Shown here piece by piece: positions 16,778 through 25,796 of a stretch of DNA of 64,000 nucleotides. Positions within the stretch are counted from its first letter, which is position 1; the number at the start of each line of letters is the position of its first letter. Origin of the DNA: Neisseriaceae bacterium (GTDB taxonomy: Bacteria; Pseudomonadota; Gammaproteobacteria; Burkholderiales; UBA11063); NCBI GenBank assembly GCA_947446595.1, contig CANFGS010000001.1:40632-104631 (forward strand), read 5' to 3'. The notes beneath the pieces are model-generated. The model was not told the DNA's origin and did no database searches. It was given only the letters and a program-made list of their open reading frames with translations. The position numbers were made by a program, and so were the translations under genes.

Positions 16778-17548
16778 ATGGCTAATAACAGTATTAATAA
16801 AAATGAAGTTATAAAGAATGCAAAAGAGTTTTTTAAAAAATATATAATAGAAAATCATATTAAAAATACAGAAAAGCTAACCAAGATTTCTGAATTTAAT
16901 ATCAATCCATTTCTAACTATATACTTGGCAAATTTTCTTTCTGGGCATGTTACATCTGAAACTATAGCAAAGGCACTAATATATCCAAGGGTACTAGGTA
17001 GTTCAATCACCACCTCGTTCGGTAGCCATATACAAAATTTTTGCAGTAGCCTATTACCTAGCATTGGCTCCACTACTCCGGGTATTGATATTGAATTTAT
17101 AGATCAGAAAGATAACCGTAAAAAATATTGTCAGATAAAGGCTGGACCCAACACAATCAATAAAGATGATATAACAACTATAATTAATCATTTTAAGGGT
17201 ATAAAAAACATAGCGCGAACCAATAACCTACAAATTAGTACAAGTGATATGATTGTTGGTGTGCTTTATGGAACCAATGAAGAATTAAGTTCACATTATA
17301 GAACAATTAATGATGAGTATCCAGTATTTACAGGACAAGAGTTTTGGCATAGGCTTACAGGTGATGAAAATTTTTATTATGACTTAATCAATGCGATTAT
17401 TGAAGTAACAGAAATTGTTGAAAATACAGAGATTAAGAATAGTACTGCTAATTTACTTGATACGGTAATAAAAAAACTAGCAAAAGAAATAAAGCAAAGT
17501 AGTGCATTTAAAAATTATCTAAATAAAAATCCAGATGCAATGGAGTAA
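16778..17548 (+). CDS. Type II restriction endonuclease, Eco47II-like (GGWCC/GGNCC class)
   Basis: 256 residues. The conserved block PRVLGSSITTSFGSHIQNFC, then GIDIEFID and YCQIKAGPNTINKDD, resembles the Eco47II restriction family. D104/E106 with Q119-x-K121 fits a PD-(D/E)xK-type nuclease centre. Later conserved pieces are VGVLYGTNEELSSHY and GQEFWHRLTGD. It starts one base after the methyltransferase stop, so the two are co-transcribed with the methyltransferase first. Both look full length and functional. Family recognition is from memory; the cut site is inference. Confidence 0.82.
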   Translation: MANNSINKNEVIKNAKEFFKKYIIENHIKNTEKLTKISEFNINPFLTIYLANFLSGHVTSETIAKALIYPRVLGSSITTSFGSHIQNFCSSLLPSIGSTTPGIDIEFIDQKDNRKKYCQIKAGPNTINKDDITTIINHFKGIKNIARTNNLQISTSDMIVGVLYGTNEELSSHYRTINDEYPVFTGQEFWHRLTGDENFYYDLINAIIEVTEIVENTEIKNSTANLLDTVIKKLAKEIKQSSAFKNYLNKNPDAME

Positions 17549-17554
17549 GAATTC

Positions 17555-17590
17555 CCATAGTCAAGTTTAAAGCTCTAAACTTGACTATGG
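17555..17590. terminator. 15-bp inverted repeat after the restriction genes
   Basis: CCATAGTCAAGTTTA (17555-17569) and TAAACTTGACTATGG (17576-17590) form a perfect 15-bp stem with a 6-base loop, starting 6 bases after the endonuclease stop. It lacks an immediate T-run. Its right end reads GGATCC, like the dispersed palindromes, so it may be a repeat doing terminator duty. Confidence 0.55.
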
Positions 17591-17650
17591 ATCCTTATAA
17601 TTAAATTTTATTCACGTTTTTTAACTATATCTTTCGAATTTGAAATCTTT

Positions 17651-17681
17651 TTTACAAAAAATTACTTGCCTAAGATATAAT
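17651..17681 (+). promoter_or_regulatory. Promoter of the parA gene
   Basis: TTTACA (17651-17656) and a consensus TATAAT (17676-17681) are 19 bases apart, 25 bases upstream of the parA start. Confidence 0.45.
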
Positions 17682-17706
17682 AGTTCTTTTATTGCGGTGC
17701 ATTGTT

Positions 17707-18354
17707 ATGACAGCTAAAGTGATCGTTGTTACCAATCAAAAAGGTGGTTGTGGTAAAACCACGCTTACTATGAATCTTGCAGCTACTCTTGGGCTTAAAA
17801 ATAAGGTCTTAGTTGTTGATGGCGACCCACAAGGAAGTGCGACTCGTTGGGCAGCTTGTAGCTCAGACGATAAACCATTCCCCGCATCCGTAATGGGTTT
17901 AGCAAATGTAGGCGATAAAGTACATCGCGAAATTAAAAAATATCTAAATGATTATGAATATGTAGTAGTTGATTGTCCTCCTGCAGTAGAAAATCCTTTT
18001 ACAGGTTCAGCGCTAATGATTGCTAATCTAGCTTTAATTCCTATAGTGCCATCACCAACAGACTTATGGTCAGCTATTGGTATCCAAAAACTAATCAATA
18101 ATGTTATGGTAGTGAATGAAAATCTCCAAACTAGACTGGTAGCTAATATGTGTCAAGGTAATATTAGTATTTCCAAAGAAGCGCTGGTTCTAATTGAAGA
18201 ATTCGAGTTTCCAAAGACTAAGACTGATATCTACCAAAGAACAGCATATAGACAAGCGGCAGTGTTTGGTGGTTCAGTTCATGATTTGGATAATACAAAG
18301 GCTAAAGATGAATTAAAGTCTTTAGTTAAAGAAATACGAGCAATCTTAGTTTAA
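17707..18354 (+). CDS. ParA-family ATPase (orphan, no ParB nearby)
   Basis: A 215-residue P-loop ATPase of the ParA/MinD type, starting MTAKVIVVTNQKGGCGKTT. The deviant Walker A KGGCGKTT, Walker A' DGDPQGSATRW and VVVDCPP are all present. There is no N-terminal helix-turn-helix. Such small ParAs form ATP-dependent dimers on the nucleoid and position plasmids, chromosomes or protein cargo. The ATG at 17707 is preferred to the in-frame TTG at 17692. No parB or centromere-like repeat is nearby; the only partner candidate is the small gene 19 bases downstream. A cargo-positioning role is therefore an option, as is a relic of an integrated element. Confidence 0.88.
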   Translation: MTAKVIVVTNQKGGCGKTTLTMNLAATLGLKNKVLVVDGDPQGSATRWAACSSDDKPFPASVMGLANVGDKVHREIKKYLNDYEYVVVDCPPAVENPFTGSALMIANLALIPIVPSPTDLWSAIGIQKLINNVMVVNENLQTRLVANMCQGNISISKEALVLIEEFEFPKTKTDIYQRTAYRQAAVFGGSVHDLDNTKAKDELKSLVKEIRAILV

Positions 18355-18373
18355 AAATTGAAAGGTAGAAATT

Positions 18374-18664
18374 ATGTCAAAATTAAGTAGTCTAATGCGT
18401 AATTCAATTAGTGCGGAAAAACAAAGTTTAGAACACGGTCATGTTGAAGTGCTGAAGAAGAAACCACAAAGGTTGGCTACTGTTGTGCCTGATCTAGGAT
18501 TTATCCAAAATTATTATGAAAGCTATATAGCAATAATTAGATCCCAAACTAAACTCTATGAACTAATTCAAAAAGAACAGATATCAATTATTGAAAATAA
18601 TATCGCGTCGAGTTTTAAGATTTTAAATTCATTAAAAAATGGATTTAAGTCGCTTCAGTCTTAA
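18374..18664 (+). CDS. Small protein of unknown function paired with ParA
   Basis: A 96-residue protein not recognised. It has a good ribosome site (AAAGG, 9 bases) and follows parA by 19 bases, so the two are likely co-transcribed. The first ~35 residues are polar and end in a basic cluster (LKKKPQR); the remaining ~60 are predicted helical (YYESYIAIIRSQTKLYELIQ). A basic N-terminal region on a small partner is what many ParA-activating adaptors have, which makes it a candidate cargo adaptor. Its stop overlaps the stop of the convergent transpeptidase gene by 4 bases. Confidence 0.6.
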   Translation: MSKLSSLMRNSISAEKQSLEHGHVEVLKKKPQRLATVVPDLGFIQNYYESYIAIIRSQTKLYELIQKEQISIIENNIASSFKILNSLKNGFKSLQS

Positions 18665-19299
18665 TTAGTAATTAGTATATGAGGATTTAGGGAGTTATCT
18701 AGCCATTGGATGATTTTTAGCATATCTTTTTCTGAAACGGTTATGCAGCCAATACTACCGATATTATAACCATACCAGATATGCATAAAAATAGCACTGC
18801 CGCGACCTTTTACAATTGGATTCATATTATATTTAATAACGATACCGTATTTGTAGGTGCCATCATCTCTTAGCATGTTTTCATAGCTATTAGCCGTTGC
18901 TATACCATGTACCCATTGATTGTATTTTGGATCATCAGGATCATCAATAAATTTATCAATCCTGGTTATTTGACGATAATTAACTTTAAGTGCCATAGAT
19001 TCGTTATCAAAAGCAGTACCGAGTGGAAATAGTCCAGCGGGAGTCTTGTTGTCACCCTCTATTTTGTCGTAGCTAATACCTCTTGAACCAACATTTGCAC
19101 TAATTGTTGGCAAAACTTGTACCCAAGTAGATTCATTTCTTTGTAAGGTATAAACTTCAGCGACTGGAGTATTAAGAGCTTTAACTAAAATGAGTTGTTT
19201 GGTATTTGATGGGATTTGAGTAGAGTATTTCTTAAGGATAGTAGATACATCCATTGCATTTACAGTAAAACAAACTAGACACAAAAATATACGTAGCAT
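18661..19299 (-). CDS. L,D-transpeptidase (YkuD family), secreted
   Basis: 212 residues with signal peptide MLRIFLCLVCFTVNA. The YkuD core includes KTPAGLFPLG and the catalytic region IFMHIWYGYNIGSIGCITVSE, with His, Ser-x-Gly-Cys and the active-site cysteine. Family members make 3-3 cross-links in peptidoglycan or attach proteins to it, in the periplasm; some act as hydrolases. The gene stands alone on its strand, convergent with the ParA pair. Confidence 0.85.
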   Translation of the reverse strand: MLRIFLCLVCFTVNAMDVSTILKKYSTQIPSNTKQLILVKALNTPVAEVYTLQRNESTWVQVLPTISANVGSRGISYDKIEGDNKTPAGLFPLGTAFDNESMALKVNYRQITRIDKFIDDPDDPKYNQWVHGIATANSYENMLRDDGTYKYGIVIKYNMNPIVKGRGSAIFMHIWYGYNIGSIGCITVSEKDMLKIIQWLDNSLNPHILITN

Positions 19300-19343
19300 T
19301 ATATTACTACCTTTAAATTTGACTATTTATAATTGTTTATAAT

Positions 19344-20789
19344 TTATCCAAGTACTATTGTACCATTATACCATAATACAAATGCAGAAATTGCAGTTAC
19401 TATAATTACTAAGAACATTAAAACTTCAAATTTATTCATTAATAATTTTTGCCCATTCTCGCGACGTGCTTTATAAAATACAAATATACCAATAAAATAC
19501 ATAATGCTTGAGATTGCCAAATACTTTAAGCCACCGGCATAAATTAGCCAAATAGAGTATGTTACGGCTACTATTCCTTTTATCAATTCATAATAATAGA
19601 TTTTTTTATCAGTTATAATTAATTTAAAAGCATACATTGCTGCAAGTAGATACGGTAGCAATACCAGGCTTGTTGCGATTTGTATCATGTTTAGATAGAT
19701 TGCCCCACTTTTATAGGCACAGACAATAAACAATTGTAATGTAAGACTACTAAATAAAAGTGCATTACTAGGTACGAGTTTTTTGTTTAGTTTAGTCAAA
19801 ATCCGTGGCATCGTTTTGTCAATTGCTGATAAATATACAATATTTGTTGCAAGCATTTGCCAAGCTAAAAGTGCTCCTACTACAGAAATTAGGGCGGAGA
19901 AACGAATCAAATTACCACCAATAGAGCCAATTACAGCTGCCATTATTCCTGCCGTAGATGGGGTTTGAAGAGTTTGAACTGAGGCAGTAGTGATAATCCC
20001 AAATGGTAATACTGAAATTAGGGTGTCGATTATTAGTACTACTATAACGCTTAACATAGTAGCCTTCGCAACATCTTTCATTGATTTAGCATAAATAGCA
20101 TAGATACAAGCAGCTTCAATCCCCACAAAATCCCATACAGTTACAAGCATAGTGCTTTTTATTTGGGTTAGCATACTACCTAAATGTAAATCAAGGGTAG
20201 ACATATTGATTTTGAACATATGCCACTGAAAGCCATAACAAAATACTACAATAATAGCCCCAAGAGCTAAGAGTTTAACAGTAGTAATCATAATATTTAT
20301 ATATGAGGCTTCTTTTATCCCTATTGAAATTACAATATGCACAACCCAGATTAATAAAGATTCGCCAATAAATGCTTGTAAGGTTCCACCTGCTGATGTT
20401 CCGTGTCCAAAGATGCCAAAGAAATTACCCAATGTAGCAAAAATAAATATAAGATAGCTAGCATTGGCAAGAATAGCATTTAGCCAGTATCCCCATGCAG
20501 AATTAAATCCTACAAAGTCACCAAACCCGAATTTGGCGTAGCCATAGATACCGCTTTTAATGTCAGGACGTCGTGCAGATATATATACAAATGACCAGGC
20601 AAGAGCAATCATTCCAATAGCAACTATAACCCAATTAAGGACAACAGCTATAGCACCAGCACGATTGGCAATGTTTTGTGGTATATCAAATACACCACTA
20701 CCCATTATAGAACCGAATGTTAATGAAAATAATGCAAAGAATGTTAAGTCTTTAAAATCTGCATTATTTGTTGAAGTATTTTTGACCAT
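19344..20789 (-). CDS. ArcD-like basic amino acid antiporter, APC superfamily, tandem copy 1
   Basis: A 481-residue inner-membrane transporter with about 12-13 hydrophobic helices. The N-terminal GSIMGSGVFDIPQNIANRAG and the block YGYAKFGFGDFVGFNSAWGYW are typical of the arginine/ornithine and lysine/cadaverine exchanger branch (APA family). TMLVTVWDFVGIEAA is another family motif. It is about 90% identical to its neighbour 25 bases upstream, with the last ~110 residues identical. The exact substrate is not decided by sequence. No arginine deiminase or decarboxylase gene is adjacent. Confidence 0.85.
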   Translation of the reverse strand: MVKNTSTNNADFKDLTFFALFSLTFGSIMGSGVFDIPQNIANRAGAIAVVLNWVIVAIGMIALAWSFVYISARRPDIKSGIYGYAKFGFGDFVGFNSAWGYWLNAILANASYLIFIFATLGNFFGIFGHGTSAGGTLQAFIGESLLIWVVHIVISIGIKEASYINIMITTVKLLALGAIIVVFCYGFQWHMFKINMSTLDLHLGSMLTQIKSTMLVTVWDFVGIEAACIYAIYAKSMKDVAKATMLSVIVVLIIDTLISVLPFGIITTASVQTLQTPSTAGIMAAVIGSIGGNLIRFSALISVVGALLAWQMLATNIVYLSAIDKTMPRILTKLNKKLVPSNALLFSSLTLQLFIVCAYKSGAIYLNMIQIATSLVLLPYLLAAMYAFKLIITDKKIYYYELIKGIVAVTYSIWLIYAGGLKYLAISSIMYFIGIFVFYKARRENGQKLLMNKFEVLMFLVIIVTAISAFVLWYNGTIVLG

Positions 20790-20814
20790 TTTATATTATC
20801 TAAAATTTATTACG

Positions 20815-22260
20815 TTAACCAAGCACTATTGTACCATTGTACCATAATACAAATGCAGATATTGCAGTTACTATAATTACTAAGAACATTAAAACTTCAA
20901 ATTTATTCATTAATAATTTTTGACCATTTTCGCGACGTGCTTTATAAAACACAAATATACCAATAAAATACATAATGCTTGAGATTGCCAAATACTTTAA
21001 GCCACCGGCATAAATTAGCCAAATAGAGTATGTTACGGCTACTATTCCTTTTATCAATTCATAATAATAGATTTTTTTATCAGTGATAATTAATTTAAAG
21101 GCATACATTGCAGCAAGTAGATACGGTACCAATACTAAGCTTGTAGCTATTTGTATCATATTTAGATAAATTGCACCACTTTTGTAAGCACAAACTATAA
21201 ACAATTGTAATATAAGGCTACTGAATAAAAGTGCATTACTAGGTACGAGTTTTTTATTTAGTTTAGTAAAAATCCGTGGCATTGTTTTGTCAATTGCAGA
21301 TAGATAGACAATATTAGTTGCAAGCATTTGCCAAGCAAGAAGTGCTCCTACTACGCAAATTAGAACGGAAAAACGAATTAAATTACCACTAATAGGGCCA
21401 ATTACAGTTGCCATTATCCCAGCAGTAGATGGAGTTTGAAGGGTTTGAACTGAGGCTGTTGTCATAATCCCAAATGGTAATACTGAAATTAAGGTGTCGA
21501 TTATTAGTACTACTACAACGCTTAGCATAGTAGCCTTCGCAACATCTTTCATTGATTTAGCATGAATAGCATAGATACAAGCAGCTTCAATCCCAATAAA
21601 ATCCCATACGGTTACAAGCATGGTACTCTTTATTTGGGTCAACATACTACCTAAATGTAAATCAAGGGTAGACATATTAAATTTGAACATATGCCACTGA
21701 AACCCATAACAAAATACTAAAATAATAGCGGTTAGGGCTAGAATTTTAATAGTAGTAATCATAATATTCACATATGACGCTTCTTTTATACCTAAAGAAA
21801 TTACAATATATACAACCCAGATTAATACGGATTCGCCAATAAATGATTGTAAGGTTCCACCAGCTGTTGCGCCATGTCCAAATATACCAAAGAAATTACC
21901 CAAAGTTGCGAAAATATAGATAAGATAACTTGCATTCCCAAGAAGAGCATTAAGCCAATATCCCCACGCAGAATTAAACCCTACAAAGTCACCAAACCCA
22001 AATTTGGCATAGCCATAAATACCACTCTTTATATCTGGTCGTCTTCCTGAGATATATACAAATGACCAAGCAAGTGCAATCATACCTATAGCAACAATTC
22101 CCCAGTGGAGAACTACTGCAATAGCACCAGCACGATTAGCAATATTTTGTGGTATATCAAATACACCACTACCCATTATAGAGCCGAATGTTAATGAAAA
22201 AAGAGCAAAAAAAGTTAGATCTTTTATCTTAGAATCACTCGATAATGTTTTTATAGTCAT
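20815..22260 (-). CDS. ArcD-like basic amino acid antiporter, APC superfamily, tandem copy 2
   Basis: 481 residues, the upstream member of the tandem pair. It has the same motifs as copy 1 (FDIPQNIANRAGAIAVV, FGDFVGFNSAWGYW, TMLVTVWDFIGIEAA). Differences concentrate in the first ~12 residues (MTIKTLSSDSKI versus MVKNTSTNNADF) and the middle (HGATAGG, KILALTAIILVF), while the C-terminal quarter is the same protein sequence. Both copies keep full-length frames, so both are probably expressed, perhaps from one promoter in 22261-22480. Retention of two copies suggests dosage benefit or split substrate preference. Confidence 0.85.
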   Translation of the reverse strand: MTIKTLSSDSKIKDLTFFALFSLTFGSIMGSGVFDIPQNIANRAGAIAVVLHWGIVAIGMIALAWSFVYISGRRPDIKSGIYGYAKFGFGDFVGFNSAWGYWLNALLGNASYLIYIFATLGNFFGIFGHGATAGGTLQSFIGESVLIWVVYIVISLGIKEASYVNIMITTIKILALTAIILVFCYGFQWHMFKFNMSTLDLHLGSMLTQIKSTMLVTVWDFIGIEAACIYAIHAKSMKDVAKATMLSVVVVLIIDTLISVLPFGIMTTASVQTLQTPSTAGIMATVIGPISGNLIRFSVLICVVGALLAWQMLATNIVYLSAIDKTMPRIFTKLNKKLVPSNALLFSSLILQLFIVCAYKSGAIYLNMIQIATSLVLVPYLLAAMYAFKLIITDKKIYYYELIKGIVAVTYSIWLIYAGGLKYLAISSIMYFIGIFVFYKARRENGQKLLMNKFEVLMFLVIIVTAISAFVLWYNGTIVLG

Positions 22261-22444
22261 TATGTTTCCTAAATTAACGCTTCAATTTAAATAAGTTAAA
22301 TAGACTTTTAAGTTATATTTAAGCATATTTTATATCATTATTGCGTGATTATACAACTATTTATTTTATGAAGTGTGATATATTATTGGATATTTTTAGG
22401 AAAACAACGTTATCAGACAATTTGGAGTAATAATACATTGAAAA

Positions 22445-22474
22445 AATATAGCTTAATAGCATTTGATATTAAGC
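22445..22474 (-). terminator. Intrinsic terminator of the KamA/ATP-grasp/dioxygenase/MFS operon
   Basis: On the minus strand, GCTTAATA and TATTAAGC (22451-22474) form an 8-bp stem with an 8-base loop, followed by TATATTTTTTC. It lies 6 bases after the MFS gene stop, as expected for the operon end. Confidence 0.65.
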
Positions 22475-22480
22475 GCTACC

Positions 22481-23683
22481 TTATTTTTTGTCGCACCTTA
22501 TTTTACAACTTGCAAACACGATTGTGATCATTAGTAATGGAATACTGTGAAATAAAAGTACCACGAAACTTGGGCTAAACCAACCAAAAAATGGAGCAAC
22601 TAAAAGCATTCCAATTCCAAATCCAGTCATTTGCATTAGTGTTAATAAGCTAAAAAATGGTAATCTTATATTACTAGGTTCTATTTGAACTCTAGATATT
22701 AAGCTTACCTCTGCTATACCGTCGCCTATACCAGCTAATATTGCAAAGATTATTAAGAATGATATTTTTGTTTGGGAAAATAATATAATAAAGCTACTTG
22801 ACATCAAAAATACACCAATTAGAAATAATCGTTCTATGTTTAAAAATCTCTGATTATTGCTTAATAACGTATTTGTTATTTTAGCTCCAGTAAATTTACC
22901 AATTGCCCATGTTGCTAAGATTATACCCATGGTTTTACTTGTTGCATTTGGGGTGATTAATTCTGATAATATTGGAAATCCAACATTATGGGCAGCGCTA
23001 GCTAATGTATCTGTTAAACTAACAACTAACATTACTGTTAATATTTTATGATTTTTTAATGAGTTTTTTAAGAACTTAAAAGTGCCACTGTCATTGGTTT
23101 TTGACTGGTTAGTTTGGTCATTAATTGGAATAACAAATTTAAGTGGTAAAAGCATAGTTGCAGCAATTAGATAGGTAATAATATTAATTACAAAGACCAA
23201 CTTATAACCATAATTTGCTACAATTAAACCAGATGCTAAACTTCCTATAACACTTGAAGTAGCCGATATTGATGCTAGCCAAGAATTGGCGGTTATCATA
23301 TGTTTAGATTTTACTAAATAAGGTATTTGTGAGTTTATACCAATAGAAAACATTGAATTACTAAAACCTATTCCAAAACCTATGAATAACAATACATAGT
23401 ATTGTATGTTTTCAGGAGTTATTAAAATAAATGTTAGTAATACCGCACGTAATAAATCAAAAATAATTAGTGAATATCTACCATAAAATCTTCTAAAATA
23501 CTTAGTTCCTATAATACTTGCAATAATACCACCAGAAACTCTCGAGGCTAAAAAAACACTTAACATGAAAGTGCTATGAAAAATCATATATATATAAGTC
23601 GATAAAGCTATCATATTTAGAAAAGATCCAAAATCAGATATTCCTCTAGCAAAAACAATTAAATATATATTGCGTCTAATCAT
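22481..23683 (-). CDS. MFS transporter, probable product exporter
   Basis: A 400-residue, ~12-helix major facilitator protein. The opening RNIYLIVFARGISDFGSFLNMIALSTYIY is typical of the drug/siderophore exporter branch (EntS-like), and a loop motif GTKYFRRFYGRYSLII follows helix 2. It is the last gene of a four-gene operon, only 3 bases after the dioxygenase gene. Position argues that it exports, and gives self-resistance to, the operon's product. No substrate can be named from sequence. Confidence 0.85.
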   Translation of the reverse strand: MIRRNIYLIVFARGISDFGSFLNMIALSTYIYMIFHSTFMLSVFLASRVSGGIIASIIGTKYFRRFYGRYSLIIFDLLRAVLLTFILITPENIQYYVLLFIGFGIGFSNSMFSIGINSQIPYLVKSKHMITANSWLASISATSSVIGSLASGLIVANYGYKLVFVINIITYLIAATMLLPLKFVIPINDQTNQSKTNDSGTFKFLKNSLKNHKILTVMLVVSLTDTLASAAHNVGFPILSELITPNATSKTMGIILATWAIGKFTGAKITNTLLSNNQRFLNIERLFLIGVFLMSSSFIILFSQTKISFLIIFAILAGIGDGIAEVSLISRVQIEPSNIRLPFFSLLTLMQMTGFGIGMLLVAPFFGWFSPSFVVLLFHSIPLLMITIVFASCKIRCDKK

Positions 23684-23686
23684 AGT

Positions 23687-24403
23687 TTATAATATACTGG
23701 TATTAGTTTTATTAAATGTAATCAAAAGTAAATCTCGAAACGCTATTTGTTCAATATTTACTTGTTTAACTTCACTTGCACTATGGTAAAGAATAGAATC
23801 CTCTATAATTAAGCTTTCCAAAAAGTTATTCATTGATATATTTAATATCTCACTTGTTTGTGAATTAGTCTTATATAACCTCGAAATTACTGGATAAATA
23901 TTCCCTGAGTTTATATAGTGCATACATATTAAATCCATACCATCTTGATGAATTCCAGAAGTGGTAGGACTTATTTTCCCCATATTAGCAATTACTCTGA
24001 ATAAGTGAATATTTATGTTATACTTAAATTTCCTATCTAATAAATTTGTCAAGATTTTTATGTCCATAGCTAAAATATTCTGCATCAATTGATTATTAAT
24101 AAACTGTTCTTCTACATATGCTAATTTATTAGTGCCTTGAGTGTATTTTATTTGATATTTTATAGACGAATTATATTCACTATTATAATCAATTTCCATT
24201 GCATTATCAACTTGATAAATATAACGTAATATTCTTCTTTCTCTGTGAGTATAATCTTTAAAATTTTGATCTAATTTTAATCGCTCCCAAAAAGATATAA
24301 ACTCAGATTTTTCTTCAGCATTAAAACTTATTAAATTTTCAAAGTTTTTAATATGGCAGTATAAATTATTATTTAGTTGATTTTGAAGTTTAATGATTTC
24401 CAT
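23687..24403 (-). CDS. 2-oxoglutarate/Fe(II)-dependent dioxygenase, amino acid hydroxylase type
   Basis: A 238-residue protein of the 2OG-Fe oxygenase family that contains the bacterial isoleucine-4-hydroxylase (IDO) group. The metal ligands are visible as H152 and D154 in GIHQDGMDLICMHYI and H207 in ILYHSASEV; R223 in FRDLLLITF should bind 2-oxoglutarate. Family members hydroxylate free aliphatic amino acids. Here it lies between an ATP-grasp ligase (15 bases upstream) and an exporter, so it likely hydroxylates the amino acid or dipeptide made by the operon. The family call is pattern-based but the motif set is complete. Confidence 0.82.
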   Translation of the reverse strand: MEIIKLQNQLNNNLYCHIKNFENLISFNAEEKSEFISFWERLKLDQNFKDYTHRERRILRYIYQVDNAMEIDYNSEYNSSIKYQIKYTQGTNKLAYVEEQFINNQLMQNILAMDIKILTNLLDRKFKYNINIHLFRVIANMGKISPTTSGIHQDGMDLICMHYINSGNIYPVISRLYKTNSQTSEILNISMNNFLESLIIEDSILYHSASEVKQVNIEQIAFRDLLLITFNKTNTSIL

Positions 24404-24418
24404 GTGATATTTCCCCTT

Positions 24419-25774
24419 CTAAATTTTGCTAATAATTGGTATCACATGTTTTGTAACTTCATCATATAAATTCAGAGCATTGTTTTTATCATGTACTTTT
24501 GCCCAGCATTTTAATAAATAATTTTCTTCAACCTCAGCATTAACATATTTATTCACTTCGTAAGTATCATAGTCAAGAATTTGTGAATGTTGTTTCACAT
24601 AGTTGATACCATTAAAACCTTTAAAACACCCATTTATTTTGGGATAAATTGCCAACATTGAATAAGGTGTTGTAGAATTAGTAGTAGTATCTACGCTTTT
24701 TTTAATTAAATCTTCTGCATCATTTGTATCTAATAACATTAAAAGATATAATTTATAAGGATCTATTTTAGCAATATCATGGAATGCTAAATTTACATAT
24801 AATCCACCTAGGCGTGGGTTAACTTCTATAACTATCGGTCCTGATTTACTTAATCGAAATTCAAAATGAATAATAGCAGTATCAAGTCCTAAAGCTTTTA
24901 TACATTCTATTGCGTAGTTTTTTATCTGTTGAATTTCCGATTTTGAAAATGAGGAGGGAGGAGTAATTAATAAATTTTCTAGCACAGTAGAGTTTTTTTG
25001 CTCCAAAATTAATTTTTCATTTATTATTACAGGATAAACATTATTTTTATAAGCAATACATTCAACGCTTCCTTCAATCCCATCAATATATTCTTCTAAT
25101 AATATACTTTTTCCAGGGATGTATTGATAAACCAATGAGTTTAATTTTATTTCATGGCTTGGGCCATAAAAGCTTGCCATGCGAGATGTTTTATAATTTG
25201 AAGTAAAATGTTTATAATGAGCGATTACCTCATCTATGTTATGGCATTTTTTAATAAATGATGAACCAGCACCAAAGGGTGGTTTGGCAATTAATGGAAA
25301 TCCTACTATGTGAGCTTGATTAACAATACTTTTAAGATTACTACATAATGTGAATTTACTCGACTTAATTCCTTTTTCCATTAAAACATGACGCATGATA
25401 AATTTATTATTGCATGCATATATTGATTCTATGCTAGAATATTTGAGCCCTAAAGAGGTAGCTACTTCAGCTATAACTGCTCCAGTTACTCCATCAGAAG
25501 AAGCATGTCCTGCATTACAAAATATAGTTTTTAAAACATAGGTTTGTTTAATATCAGGGATTAGATTAAGAATATCTTTTACTACAATTTTATCAATAAA
25601 AAATATTTTATCACTATCTCTTTTTACTCTTTCTAGATGTTTATAGTTTTTAAGAACTACAGTTAAACAAGCAAATCCTAATTCTTTTGCTGCACTAAAG
25701 TGCATTTCACGATAATTATAATTAGCAACCTCTCCATCATCTACATCTATAAATAATATTGCATTTTGTTTCAT
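24419..25774 (-). CDS. ATP-grasp ligase, likely amino acid or dipeptide ligase
   Basis: 451 residues with an ATP-grasp core: LIAKPPFGAGSS (K164), LLEEYIDGIEGSVECIAY, FEFRLSKSGPIVIEVNPRLGG (E305, E317, N319, R321). The N-terminal ~110 residues form a Rossmann-like pre-ATP-grasp domain starting NAILFIDVDDGEV. It resembles the L-amino acid ligases (BacD/carnosine-synthase style) that join a carboxylate to an amine through an acyl phosphate. Lying 22 bases after the KamA-like gene and 15 before the dioxygenase gene, it is the probable bond-forming step of the operon. Carboxylase subunits or purine enzymes are unlikely because their extra domains are missing. Confidence 0.82.
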   Translation of the reverse strand: MKQNAILFIDVDDGEVANYNYREMHFSAAKELGFACLTVVLKNYKHLERVKRDSDKIFFIDKIVVKDILNLIPDIKQTYVLKTIFCNAGHASSDGVTGAVIAEVATSLGLKYSSIESIYACNNKFIMRHVLMEKGIKSSKFTLCSNLKSIVNQAHIVGFPLIAKPPFGAGSSFIKKCHNIDEVIAHYKHFTSNYKTSRMASFYGPSHEIKLNSLVYQYIPGKSILLEEYIDGIEGSVECIAYKNNVYPVIINEKLILEQKNSTVLENLLITPPSSFSKSEIQQIKNYAIECIKALGLDTAIIHFEFRLSKSGPIVIEVNPRLGGLYVNLAFHDIAKIDPYKLYLLMLLDTNDAEDLIKKSVDTTTNSTTPYSMLAIYPKINGCFKGFNGINYVKQHSQILDYDTYEVNKYVNAEVEENYLLKCWAKVHDKNNALNLYDEVTKHVIPIISKI

Positions 25775-25796
25775 TTTTTTCTACCTACAAAATTTA

